Positions 1 through 8,457 of a stretch of 64,000 nt of DNA are shown in pieces. The DNA is from Mycolicibacterium sp. CH28. GTDB lineage: Bacteria; Actinomycetota; Actinomycetes; Mycobacteriales; Mycobacteriaceae. Made by a program: the position numbers and the translations under genes. The first letter of the stretch is position 1. The number at the start of each line of letters is the position of its first letter. The stretch covers positions 117,340 through 181,339 of the forward strand of contig NZ_SRLQ01000013.1 in NCBI RefSeq assembly GCF_004745805.1. The letters run 5' to 3'. The notes below the pieces were generated by a model. It saw only the letters and a program-made list of their open reading frames with translations. It was not told where the DNA came from and searched no databases.

Positions 1-632
1 GCCGCCGCGCGATCGCTGAAGGGCTGATCGCGCGGGGAGGCTCATCCCAGTCCGCCTGCCGGATAACGAGATTGGCCGATCACTGCTGCAGTGCCACCGG
101 CGCCGCCCTGTCCCGGACCGTGAGGTGGGGCGGTTGATTGTGGCTGACACGATCACCGAGATCTATCAGCGGTCCCGCGGTACCTACGGCTGCGCGTTGC
201 GCCGCTGGCCGACTACGACGTGAACGTCAACCACAAACTCGTCAACTCCATCATGTCCGAGCACGCTGAAGAGCTCTTCCTTCTGCTCCTCGCTGTACTT
301 CGGACTGCTGGAATCCAAGGGCATTGTGGCACGGTGTACTGCAGTGCGATCCTGGACTGCTTCTCACGCATGATCGTGGCCCGCACCTTCCACCCACCGC
401 AGACACCGCATTGGTCAACAATGCGGTGAACATGGCCGTAGACAGCAGGACCCGAAGTGGCTCAACGATTCTGAACGCCGATCACGGCCCGCGATCTACA
501 TCAAGGAGCTTCGGGGAGAAAATGGGGCGATGGGGCCTGCTCGGCTCGTTCGGGACTGTGGGCGACTGGTTCGATAGCGCCGCCACAGCTACCTCGGCAA
601 CAACAGCCCGACAGAGTTCGAAACGCTCTGAA
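1..632 (+). pseudogene. IS3-family transposase (orfB) remnant
   Basis: Pieces of an IS3-type orfB integrase appear in several frames. Around 140-215 the translation reads ADTITEIYQRSRGTYG. Around 345-400 it reads YCSAILDCFSRMIVAR. Around 470-590 it reads ADHG, GEKMGRWGLLGSFGTVGDW and FDSA. Around 585-632 it reads YLGNNSPTEFETL, the usual C-terminal motif. The frame changes at least three times and the segment with the catalytic Glu is missing, so no intact transposase is made. The 5' end runs off the window edge. From 633 to 898 nothing recognisable is seen. This copy differs in sequence from the split IS3 at 7-14 kb. Confidence 0.8.
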
Positions 633-898
633 CATCCACCTATTCGATCCCGCAACTCGCATGATCGTGGCTCGAAACAGCGGGTACAGATCAGTTGGGC
701 TCATTCAGCGGGAACACGCCACTTTGACTGCGGTCGACGTCGCCGGCTTCCTCGAAACGAGCGGTGCGAGGGGACCGGGCACAGCGAAGACCGCAGCTGG
801 CGGTGACCGGCGCCGGACAGCTGGTATCGGGAAAATCAGTGAGAACACCGGTCTTCCACCGCGGGGTCTGGCGGCGCAACGCGTTGCCCCCGTGCGCT

Positions 899-2407
899 CT
901 ACCGGTAGCGGTCGATACGCTTCCGGAGCCGTTTGGCCTGTGTGGCGACCACCCAGTCCATGCCGACGGTCGCCGCCTTTGGGATTGGTGGGACCGACAA
1001 CGCCGCGAGGGCGCCGCGTAGCCGTGACTCGGTGATGGTGCGGTAGTGGGTGAACGTGTCGAACCCGTCCTTGCCGTGGTAGGCGCCCATGCCGCTGTCG
1101 CCGACCCCGCCGAACGGAGCGCCGTCTATGGCGCAGTGCAGCACCATGTCGTTGCGGGTGACACCACCACTGCGAGTCCGGGCACAGTAGCGACGGAAGT
1201 CATCGGAGTCCTTGCCCATCCAGTAGGCCGCCAGCGGCGACGGCCGGGCGTTGATGTAGTCGATGACCTCGTCGAGGTTGTCGTAGGGCAGCACGCTGAG
1301 CACCGGTCCGAACACCTCTTCGGCCATGACCGCCATCTCCGGGGTTACACCGGTCAGGATGGTCGGCGCGATCTTGCGTTCTGCAGCCGACGGCAACTGC
1401 TCACCCGGCGGCGTCGTCTCGATGACGGTGGCACCCTTGGCGCGGGCGTCCTCCACGAGGTCGACTACCCGTTGGAAGTTCTTGTCATCGATGATGCTGC
1501 AGTAGTCCGGATTTCCTGAGATGGTCGGAAAAGACACCCGGAACTGCCGCTCCACTGCCGTCACGAACTCGTCGCACCGGTCGGCCGGCACGAAGACGTA
1601 ATCCGGGCATAGGCAGACCTGGCCGCCGTTTATCAGGCGCGCCCGGGCGATCCGGCTGGCCGCGGTGGCGATGGCGGCGTCGCGGCCGACGACGACCGGG
1701 TTCTTACCGCCCAATTCAAACGTCACCGGCACCAGGTTGTCGGCCGCGCTCCGCTGCACGTGTTTGGCGATGCGAGTCGACCCGGTAAAGAAGAGGTGGT
1801 CGAAGTCCATACCGCAGAAGGCGGCCCCCGCGGCCGGCCCTCCGGTGATGACAACCAGCTCGTCGGGCGAGAAGTACCGTCGGACGAGGCTTGCGAACAA
1901 CTCAGACGTTCGTGGCGTTGCCTCGGGCGCCTTGATCAGCACCCGATTGCCCGCGGCAAGAGCCGCGATGGTGGGCATCACCGCGAGATTTATCGGGGCG
2001 TTCCACGGCGCGATGACACCAACGACCCCGAGAGGCTGGGCGTGCACGGTGGTGCGCAGACCCAGTGGTCGAGCAAAGCCCATCACTGTGCGCGGCTTCA
2101 TCCACTTGCCGAGATTGCGGCGGGTGTACAGGAAATCACCGAGCGGGCCCAGAACATCGAGAAACGCCGTGGTATGGCTGGGGCGGGAGCCGAAATCCGC
2201 GTTCAGCGCTTCCGTGAAGGCACCGGCGTTCTCGAATACCAGCGCGGTCAGTCGGTCTATTCGATTGCGGCGCAGCGCCAACGATGGTGACTCGTCGCGC
2301 AGGAACGCCGTGCGCTGCACTAGCAGGGCATCGGCGATCTCAGTGGCCGTGAACTCGCGGATGCTAGGCAGTTCGGCGCTGGCCGACGCTCCCAGGATCT
2401 CGACCAT
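899..2407 (-). CDS. Aldehyde dehydrogenase, coniferyl-aldehyde dehydrogenase-like
   Basis: A 502-residue NAD(P)-dependent aldehyde dehydrogenase that would oxidise an aldehyde to the carboxylic acid in the cytosol. The PWNAP motif (134-138), the FTGS nucleotide-site motif (207-210), the general-base Glu231 in FELGGK and the nucleophile Cys265 in GGQVCLCPDY are all visible. The short form without a long C-terminal extension and the LGPLGDFLYTRRNL segment near residue 86 resemble class 3 and coniferyl-aldehyde dehydrogenases. The substrate cannot be read from sequence. It stands between IS3 debris and a decayed gene copy and has no operon partner. An aldehyde from the P450/alcohol dehydrogenase steps at 28.5-30.9 kb is a possible substrate (inference). 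Confidence 0.9.
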   Translation of the reverse strand: MVEILGASASAELPSIREFTATEIADALLVQRTAFLRDESPSLALRRNRIDRLTALVFENAGAFTEALNADFGSRPSHTTAFLDVLGPLGDFLYTRRNLGKWMKPRTVMGFARPLGLRTTVHAQPLGVVGVIAPWNAPINLAVMPTIAALAAGNRVLIKAPEATPRTSELFASLVRRYFSPDELVVITGGPAAGAAFCGMDFDHLFFTGSTRIAKHVQRSAADNLVPVTFELGGKNPVVVGRDAAIATAASRIARARLINGGQVCLCPDYVFVPADRCDEFVTAVERQFRVSFPTISGNPDYCSIIDDKNFQRVVDLVEDARAKGATVIETTPPGEQLPSAAERKIAPTILTGVTPEMAVMAEEVFGPVLSVLPYDNLDEVIDYINARPSPLAAYWMGKDSDDFRRYCARTRSGGVTRNDMVLHCAIDGAPFGGVGDSGMGAYHGKDGFDTFTHYRTITESRLRGALAALSVPPIPKAATVGMDWVVATQAKRLRKRIDRYR

Positions 2408-2439
2408 GGGTGCTCCTTTCTACATCGGATCGACGGTTA

Positions 2440-2771
2440 CGATTGAGCGAGGATTTGCCCGTTCTCCAGGCGGTGCTTCGAGATGCCAGCCGCATCCGCT
2501 GTCTGGCGTCAGATCTTGCCGTCGCGGAAGAACTCCAGGAACAGCTCGGGTTCATCGGTCCGACCCTGATGACCGCACTCGGCCGGGAAGAAGAACTGCA
2601 CGTTCGGCAGGACCGTCGCTTGCTGATGACCCCGCTCGACCGGGTGAGCACGTTGTCTTGGCCATGGAGGTACACGCCCGGTATCGTGAGCTTGTCCAGT
2701 TGGCCTTTGGTCGACAGTCGAGCCGCGGCATTTGGGTCCGAGATGCGTTGATTGACGTAGTCCGTCATTGC
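2440..2771 (-). pseudogene. C-terminal remnant of a C-C hydrolase (decayed copy of the gene at 14775-15743)
   Basis: The reverse strand reads YVNQRISDPNAAARLSTKG, then KLTIPGVYLHGQ, then in a shifted frame VQFFFPAECGHQG. These match residues 212 onward of the intact alpha/beta hydrolase at 14775-15743 almost word for word. The nucleotides are also clearly homologous, with small indels and a premature stop after FFRDGKI. The N-terminal two thirds, including the nucleophile Ser, are absent. The fragment joins directly to the reductase fragment upstream at about 2772, so an internal deletion fused the two genes. Confidence 0.85.
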
Positions 2772-2976
2772 GCCGAACTAGGCGGCGTCGGCACCCCTTC
2801 ACCGCCGGGCCCGATCATGGCCTTGACCATCGGGGGCTCGTCGTAGGGGAGGTAAATTCCCTTGCCCGGCATCGTGATTGACTCCGCCAACCCCCGGAAC
2901 CGTAGGGTCTGAGCCGCTCGTATTTCCGCAACGGACGCACCCACGACGAGGATTGACACACAGGCAGTATCGCCGG
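2772..2976 (-). pseudogene. N-terminal remnant of a Rieske-system ferredoxin reductase
   Basis: The reverse strand reads VSILVVGASVAEIRAAQTL, then SITMPGKGIYLPYDEPP and MVKAM. This is the FAD-binding N-terminus of the reductase encoded intact at 15765-16967 (VSIVIVGASVAGVRTAQAL and so on). The remaining ~330 residues, with the NAD site and the C-terminal domain, are gone. The residues just before VSI (DTAC here, DTAS in the intact gene) are also similar, so the homology extends past the GTG start I chose for the intact gene. Confidence 0.8.
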
Positions 2977-3067
2977 TGGCTCCGGGCCGGACAACGATGT
3001 TTGCCATTGGCCGGAACAGTAGCCGCGTCGTGAATACCGCCGGCGGGCGGTTCGGCGGCCGCGAGGG

Positions 3068-3212
3068 CGGCCAGGCGCGCTCGTCCTCTTGGTTGGGAAT
3101 GCGTTGGCGCGACATCGGGAAACCGCACGTCGTTGAAGTCGCAGTTCGACAACGCTCGGATATTGCAGATCTTGTAGATGTACTGGCGGAAGGCGGGTAA
3201 CAGCGACAGTCA
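3068..3212 (-). pseudogene. MaoC-dehydratase remnant
   Basis: The reverse strand translates as SLLPAFRQYIYKICNI, then NDVRFPDVAP and RGRARLA. It aligns with the SLLPAFRQQIYDIPEA, NKVRFPGIVP and RGRARLA stretches of the intact MaoC protein at 18073-18525. The hot-dog core with the catalytic Asp and His is missing. The order maoC, reductase, hydrolase on this strand is the same as at 14.8-18.5 kb, but the iclR gene that lies between maoC and the reductase there has no trace here. Confidence 0.75.
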
Positions 3213-3945
3213 TGCTCGGGTGTGTTGTCCGTGGCGCGGCGCCGCATTCGAAAGCGAGGTCGCCGGTGCGGATCTTGCGTCGCCTGGGGGCGTGCCCGGT
3301 CTGAAGAACTCCCGAGCTGTAGACCGTGACGACGTCGGCGATCGGGAGTGGCAACAATTCGAAGTGTCCGAGTTGTGTCCGCAGGAAATCGCTCCTGGTC
3401 GCCGCCGCGCCACGCGCGGACTGCCGCATCCGGCTCTTAGGAGACTGGACATCTCCGCGGACGCGGTACTGTGCGTCCGCGTTCCGTTCGCTGGGACGCA
3501 CCGTTTCCAGATCTTCGGTCGACGAAGACATTTACGGGCACGCCGGAGTGGCCACCCGCCGACGACCTGGATTGGTTTGTCTGAGGGTTTCGGATCGCCG
3601 ACGAGTCAGGAGATGGGTGTTGATGACTTTGCGACGGTGGAACCCCGACCGAGAGTCGCGCGAATCGCGAGCTGGCAAAGCACAGGGCGACAGAGGTGCT
3701 GGCTGGACCTGTCGGACACTCGTCTTCGCGGTACCGGGGCTGCCTCTCGCGACACGTGTCGCCTGGACGGCGATACTACCCGTGCCCATCCTCTATGTGG
3801 AGCCCGCGGCGTGGGGTGGTACGGAAAGACACCGTGACCACGCCCTGCTGCGATCCACTGTCACCAAGATGTTCGGCAAGACCGGAGTCGTCGGCCTCGC
3901 GTTTCATTCCGTCTACTTTCGAGCAATGAAAGGGAGGGCATAGTT
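3213..3945. other. About 730 bp without a recognised gene
   Basis: Open frames exist on both strands, the longest being 3326-3943 on the plus strand, but none gives a domain I recognise. The residue composition, rich in Arg, Ser and Pro, is that of an out-of-frame reading. A good ribosome site (AAAGGGAGGG) for the next gene lies at its right end. It may be decayed DNA belonging to the duplicated gene block on its left. Confidence 0.5.
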
Positions 3946-4734
3946 GTGCCTGAACATGTCACAGGATTTGAGCCACAAGGGGAATCGAGCGGGTTCAGTC
4001 TCCGGGGGAGAACAGTTGTCATCACTGGCGCCAGCAAGAACATCGGTGCTGCGATGGCGCGGGGTTTCGCGCAGGCCGGTGCCGACCTATTGCTGATCGC
4101 GCGGGGAAGCGAGAGCTTGAACGCCGTGGCCGATGAGCTGCGAGCCCGCACCAACCGCCGAATCGAAACACTCGTCTGCGACGTCGGTCAGCCTGACGCT
4201 GGTAACGAGATAGCCGATTTTGCCAGCCGGATGTTGTCCGGTGTCGACGTCCTCGTCAACAACGCGTTCACTGCGGGGTCTTCGCTGGCTCCGATCCTCG
4301 CGACCGAAGACACCGTATGGGAAGAAGTCCTGCGGACGAATCTGCTCGGGCCCATGCGTCTGTCCCGGGCACTGGCACCGCAACTGGAGAAGAGCGAGAA
4401 CGGCAGCATCATCAACCTGGTATCGGGATCGGGATTCTTGCCGACTGCGAACATGGGCGTTTATGGAGTGAGCAAGGCGGCACTGTGGATGATGACTCGT
4501 TACCTCGCCGTTGAAGCCGCACCGAACATTCGAGTGAATGCACTGTGCCCGGGAATCGTCCCGCCAGAAGGTCAGGCCGATCATGAAGTCTATCGCGGGC
4601 TATTGCCCCTGGTCCCGATGGGAAGGCTGGGGCGGCCCGACGAAATGGTAGGCGCTGCAATATATCTCGCTTCAGATTCAGCATCCTACACGACGGGGGA
4701 GGTCATCTTCGTCAATGGAGGTCGCCCATGGTGA
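3946..4734 (+). CDS. SDR-family oxidoreductase
   Basis: A 262-residue classical short-chain dehydrogenase/reductase. The cofactor motif TGASKNIG is at residues 27-34, followed by NNA, the catalytic Ser in NLVSGSG and the YGVSK active-site pair, ending in the usual FVNGGRPW. The Asn in TGASKNIG is shared with the SDR at 27608, suggesting related roles. The GTG start is placed by a strong AAAGGGAGGG site about 8 bases upstream. It likely oxidises or reduces an alcohol/ketone of the pathway substrate with NAD(P). It is the first of three plus-strand genes (SDR, SDR, enoyl-CoA hydratase) running to 6804. Confidence 0.9.
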   Translation: MPEHVTGFEPQGESSGFSLRGRTVVITGASKNIGAAMARGFAQAGADLLLIARGSESLNAVADELRARTNRRIETLVCDVGQPDAGNEIADFASRMLSGVDVLVNNAFTAGSSLAPILATEDTVWEEVLRTNLLGPMRLSRALAPQLEKSENGSIINLVSGSGFLPTANMGVYGVSKAALWMMTRYLAVEAAPNIRVNALCPGIVPPEGQADHEVYRGLLPLVPMGRLGRPDEMVGAAIYLASDSASYTTGEVIFVNGGRPW

Positions 4735-5134
4735 CGGGGCAGTGCAACCCCGCCCGCCGACGGTGCACAACGCGCCATTCCGGTCGCCGGAAGCTAGGCG
4801 ATGAGAGTGCGCGATTCGGGCAAGCTCAGTGGACAGTCGTCGGCGCGACCTACCTAACTTCCCTTCGTCGTTCAGCTGAATGGGCCGTCGCGCGGATCAG
4901 TTGATCAGGCCTCGCTCGTCAATCACCTTTCCAATCAATGGAACTCGCCCTTCATGGTGACGTCCACACCTGCGCTACGGTGCCAATGCCGGATCGGCCG
5001 AATTCGACGGTGGTTAGGCAAAGCTGGGAATCGGCGGGCGTCGTCGAACCGGCAAAACCAAAGGGAGAGAACAGATATGGCTATTCAGACCGTGCAGGGG
5101 CGTCGGTTCGACGCGAGTAGAAGTCGGGGCTGAA
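4735..5134 (+). other. 400-bp intergenic region between two SDR genes
   Basis: No coding region is supported. The frame 4938-5120 has no recognisable domain. The stretch could hold a promoter for the gene at 5135, but I see no clear -10/-35 pair and no strong ribosome site next to that start. Confidence 0.4.
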
Positions 5135-5908
5135 ATGGACCTGGGTCTGGAAGGAAAGGTCGCCCTGGTAACGGGCGCCAGCCGGGGGATTGGCCGAGCC
5201 TGCGTCGAGGCGCTGCTAGCCGAAGGCGCCCAAGTGTTCGCGGTCGCTCTGACTGCCGAGAACTTGGAGGAACTGGCCGCCGCCACCGGTGTGGCGTTCG
5301 CTGCGTGCGACCTGAGCACCACTGAAGGATGCGAACGGGCATACGCGGAGGCGGTGCGTCAGCTCGGGCGCGTAGACGTGCTCGTGAACTGTGCGGGTGC
5401 GGCCCCGATGGGCAATGTTCTGTCGCTGACCCGCGACGAGGTCGACGACTCTCTGGGTCTCAAATTCCACGGCTATCTTCGGATGGCACAGTTGGTGGCG
5501 CCTGCCATGGCCGAGCGGGGTTGGGGGCGCATCGTCAACATCTCCGGTGTGGCCGGAACGAGCCCGACAGCAGACAACCTGCCAACTAGTCTGGCCAACA
5601 TCGCGATTCACAATCTCTCCAGGTCGCTCAGCGATGAGCTCGCCGGCCGCGGAGTCCTGGTGAACATCGTCAGTCCCGGACTCACGCTGACGGACCGCGC
5701 CACCGATCTGTTGGGCCAGTATGCTGCCGCACAGGGCATCACGGTCGAGGACGCCATCGCGCATCTGGCCTCGCAGCTACCCGCAGGCCGCGTTGCGAAC
5801 CCCGAAGAGGTCGCGCGAGCAGTGTGCTTCTTGGCCTCCGATGCGAACAGTTACACCTTCGGCTCGGTCTTGTACATGGATGGTGGAAGCCGCCGCGCCA
5901 CACCGTAA
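5135..5908 (+). CDS. SDR-family protein lacking the catalytic Tyr and Lys
   Basis: A 257-residue protein with a clean Rossmann cofactor motif, TGASRGIG at residues 13-20, and the usual SDR length and C-terminal Gly-rich segment (MDGGSRR). The active site is abnormal. Ser137 is present in NISG. The Tyr and Lys slots of YxxxK hold Thr151 and Asn155 (TSLAN), and the Asn of the N-S-Y-K tetrad is Lys (GLKFHG). The reading frame is intact, so this is not simple decay. It may bind NAD(P) or a substrate without normal hydride transfer, or use other residues. It lies between an SDR and an enoyl-CoA hydratase on the same strand. Confidence 0.85.
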   Translation: MDLGLEGKVALVTGASRGIGRACVEALLAEGAQVFAVALTAENLEELAAATGVAFAACDLSTTEGCERAYAEAVRQLGRVDVLVNCAGAAPMGNVLSLTRDEVDDSLGLKFHGYLRMAQLVAPAMAERGWGRIVNISGVAGTSPTADNLPTSLANIAIHNLSRSLSDELAGRGVLVNIVSPGLTLTDRATDLLGQYAAAQGITVEDAIAHLASQLPAGRVANPEEVARAVCFLASDANSYTFGSVLYMDGGSRRATP

Positions 5909-6021
5909 TTGCGGCGTGGGACCACACGACGAACGCCGGGATGCAGGCCGGACGCCCAAATCCGTTCCGGCAGTAAGAACACAGAGGACCAAAGCGCTTC
6001 CCAGCGGGTTAGGTTCGATGT

Positions 6022-6804
6022 ATGGCCATCGTCGAGATCGAAATCCATAACCGCATCGCTGTGATTACGCTGAACCGGCCGTCAGTCCGGAATGCGTTCG
6101 ACGGGCCGATGGCCAGAGCCCTTGGCGAGGCGATCGACACCGTAGAGAATGACCCGGGCGTTCAGGTGTCGGTGCTTGCAGCGGCGATAACGGAGCCCCG
6201 GCCAGTGTTCTGTGCGGGTCATGATCTCACCAAGATCGAGGAAGAGTTCAACGGTGGCGACGGCGCCGTCACGGAGCGGGGCGGCTTCGCAGGCTTCGTG
6301 TCGTATCCGCGGACGAAGCCGATCATCGCCGCCGTCGACGGTCTGGCGACCTCGGGCGGAATGGAAGTGGTACTGGCCTGCGACCTGGTCGTCGCGACAC
6401 GCCGCTCGTCCTTCGCTCTGGCCGAGGTGCGCTGGAACCTGGTCGCCGCCGCTGGTGGACTGTTTCGGCTCGCGTGGGCGGTGGGCCGACCCGCAGCCAT
6501 GGACATGCTGCTGACCGGCGATCCGATCGATGCCGAACGGGCGTACCAGCTCGGTCTCGTCGGAACCTTGGTCGACGCCGACGCGACCGCCGCCGCGTTG
6601 GGCCGTGCCGAGCTGATCGCGGCGAACGGGCCCACGGCGGTACGCGCCACCCTTCGAGTGTGCAGCCGGGCGTTCTCGCTACCCGAAGACCAGCTCTGGG
6701 CCGAGAGCCTGCGTGCCCACGAAGAGATCGTCGAGTCCGACGACCTCAAGAAGGGTCTCGAGGCGTTCCAGACCCGCCGAGCGCCAACCTTCGACGGCAG
6801 TTAG
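6022..6804 (+). CDS. Enoyl-CoA hydratase/isomerase family protein
   Basis: A 260-residue crotonase-fold protein expected to hydrate or isomerise an enoyl-CoA. The N-terminus ITLNRPSVRNAFDG, the oxyanion-hole segment PVFCAGHDL, a second oxyanion segment (DGLATSGGMEVVLACDLVVA) and FALAEVRWNL are typical. In the last segment the usual P-E-[IV] is A-E-V, and the Gly-rich loop after it is AAAGGLFRL, so the exact reaction is uncertain. It is the last gene of the plus-strand set that starts at 3946. The spacing from the SDR is about 110 bp. Confidence 0.88.
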   Translation: MAIVEIEIHNRIAVITLNRPSVRNAFDGPMARALGEAIDTVENDPGVQVSVLAAAITEPRPVFCAGHDLTKIEEEFNGGDGAVTERGGFAGFVSYPRTKPIIAAVDGLATSGGMEVVLACDLVVATRRSSFALAEVRWNLVAAAGGLFRLAWAVGRPAAMDMLLTGDPIDAERAYQLGLVGTLVDADATAAALGRAELIAANGPTAVRATLRVCSRAFSLPEDQLWAESLRAHEEIVESDDLKKGLEAFQTRRAPTFDGS

Positions 6805-6899
6805 CTCGACGTACGAACGCTGCGCGGCGTGTTCATGACTGGTTCTCGCATGGCACCGCCTGTGTTCGCACCACCGTGCGGTCAAGGTGGCTACTCGTA

Positions 6900-7201
6900 G
6901 GTGCCCGGCTGGACGCGCGTTTCGTCATGGTGGAGGCGACGACGCGGTCGCCCACTGAATTTCATTGGCACCGATACCCCACCATTGAACGGACGCATTC
7001 TCGTCGTCTACCGCGGCCGAAGGCACGCCATGCGCCAGGAGCATGGCCAAGAGCAGGTGATGGTTGATGTCGTCGGCTGGTTGGGATTTGCGGCACATCG
7101 GCGTCAACAGCTCGGCGCTGGAGTACGCCGAGCGTGGTGGCAGCTTTCTCGTCGGTGCGGATTTCGGCATAGGCCACCCGGGAGTGATCGTCGATCGTCA
7201 A
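6900..7201 (-). pseudogene. 3' half of an IS481-family transposase gene
   Basis: The reverse strand starts TIDDHSRVAYAEIRTDEKA, the conserved catalytic-core segment of IS481 transposases. It then decays through frameshifts toward position 6900. The matching 5' half (to GYRPKIG) is on the same strand at 14024-14601. The break in the two halves falls within about a dozen bases of the same point of the gene, so the block between them (7.2-14.0 kb) is inserted in this transposase gene. Confidence 0.75.
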
Positions 7202-7279
7202 TACACCTCACTGGTTTTCACCGATGCACTCCACCAGTCCGGCATCGCCGGCTCGATCGGCTCGGTCGGTGACTGCCTG
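7193..7279 (+). pseudogene. Middle segment of the split IS3-family orfB
   Basis: The plus strand reads QYTSLVFTDALHQSGIAGS then IGSVGD, which continues the HHSDAGS motif at the end of the orfB segment at 13390-14022. It is cut on the left by IS481 sequence and on the right by the Tn554-like transposon, after which the gene resumes at 10687 as ALDNALMES. Confidence 0.85.
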
Positions 7280-7295
7280 TTAACCGGCTAATCGG
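7280..7295 (+). repeat. Left terminal inverted repeat of the Tn554-like element
   Basis: TTAACCGGCTAATCGG; it matches the right end in 15 of 16 positions when that end is read inward. Confidence 0.85.
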
Positions 7296-7374
7296 TGGTG
7301 ATTGATGCGCGTAAATGACACGCCGACAACGGAAATGCTTGACGCGCGGTGGGCGGCGGGGTTGCACTTGTCTT

Positions 7375-8457
7375 ATGACGAATCAGCACGAGCTGCGTCT
7401 AGAAGTCGGCACCGAAGTCCCGTGGGTATTGTCCGGGCCTGGCGCCGACAGGTACCTGTTGGTCAACGAATACCTCGGCTACCTCGCCGATCGGAACTAT
7501 TCACCCCGAACCCTGCGTGCCTACGGTTACGACCTGCTCGCATTCTGCCGTTGGCTCGACACCGTCGACCTCGACCTAGCGTCGGTAACCACCGACACTG
7601 TGCTCGACTTCATGCGATATTGCCGCCAGACACCAATCGAGGGACGCCCGGCCAATGTGGTGTCGATGACGGGCAAGCGGCTCGACCGTTACTCGTCGAC
7701 GACCATCAATCACCGTCTCGCTGCCCTGACCGGGTTGTTCACCTTCCGCACGCTATCTGAACCCGATCTGCGCAATCCGATCCCCACGGGACGCGAGGCC
7801 CGCCGAGTCAGCGCCGAAGAACGCAACGGGTTGCTCGGACACCTGGTCCGACCGAAACGGCGATCAGCCCTACGCCTGCGCGAACCGCGCCGGCTTCCCA
7901 GGGCACTGAATCGCCGCGAAACCGCCGATCTGTTGTCGAGCCTACGAACATGGCGGGACCGATCCCTAGCTGGTCTGATGTTGTTGTCCGGGTTGCGATC
8001 CGGGGAACTACTCACTCTGAACGTCACCGACGTCGACATCGGTGCACGGTGGATTCGAGTGATGGGCAAAGGCGCCAAGGAACGCCGCGTTCCCCTCGAT
8101 GTCGAGGTCGCGGGTCTGATCCAAACCTATCTGCTCACCGAGAGACCCGAGTCGACGAGCACCCGATTGTTCCTGGTGGCCAAAGGGCCGAACAGGGGCC
8201 AGCCGTTGACTGCGGCAGGGCTGCGCACCATCTTCCGATACCACCGGCTCAAATCAGGGGTGCTGGCCGGTCACCCGCACGCCCTGCGCCACACCTTCGG
8301 TACCGCGATGGCCGAGGCCGGGGTGGATCTGGCGGTGATGCAGGCATTACTCGGGCACGCCCACGTCGACACGACAGCCCGCTACATCCATTTGGCGCCA
8401 ACATATGTCAAGGCGGAATTCGATGCTGCCCGCACACGATTACGCGCCCGCACCTGA
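7375..8457 (+). CDS. tnpA: Tyrosine recombinase, TnpA-like (Tn554 family)
   Basis: A 360-residue site-specific recombinase that would cut and rejoin the transposon ends through a 3'-phosphotyrosine. It has an N-terminal SAM-like core-binding domain (about 25-135, with YLADRNYSPRTLRAY) and a C-terminal catalytic domain. The catalytic residues are Arg208 (SGLRSGEL), Lys232/235 (GKGAKER), His302 and Arg305 (HALRHTFG), His328 (LLGHAHV) and Tyr337 (ARYIH). The ATG at 7375 is the first start close to the core-binding domain. An in-frame upstream ATG at 7315 would add 20 unconvincing residues. It overlaps tnpB by 35 bp. Confidence 0.9.
   Translation: MTNQHELRLEVGTEVPWVLSGPGADRYLLVNEYLGYLADRNYSPRTLRAYGYDLLAFCRWLDTVDLDLASVTTDTVLDFMRYCRQTPIEGRPANVVSMTGKRLDRYSSTTINHRLAALTGLFTFRTLSEPDLRNPIPTGREARRVSAEERNGLLGHLVRPKRRSALRLREPRRLPRALNRRETADLLSSLRTWRDRSLAGLMLLSGLRSGELLTLNVTDVDIGARWIRVMGKGAKERRVPLDVEVAGLIQTYLLTERPESTSTRLFLVAKGPNRGQPLTAAGLRTIFRYHRLKSGVLAGHPHALRHTFGTAMAEAGVDLAVMQALLGHAHVDTTARYIHLAPTYVKAEFDAARTRLRART

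Noticed and set aside
3326..3943. A 205-residue frame before the SDR at 3946
   Set aside because: Composition is not protein-like, no motif is seen and the frame overlaps a decayed region. It is reported only as an unexplained gap.
7315..7374. A longer TnpA start at 7315
   Set aside because: The 20 added residues (Arg/Cys-rich) lie close to the transposon end and do not resemble the family.
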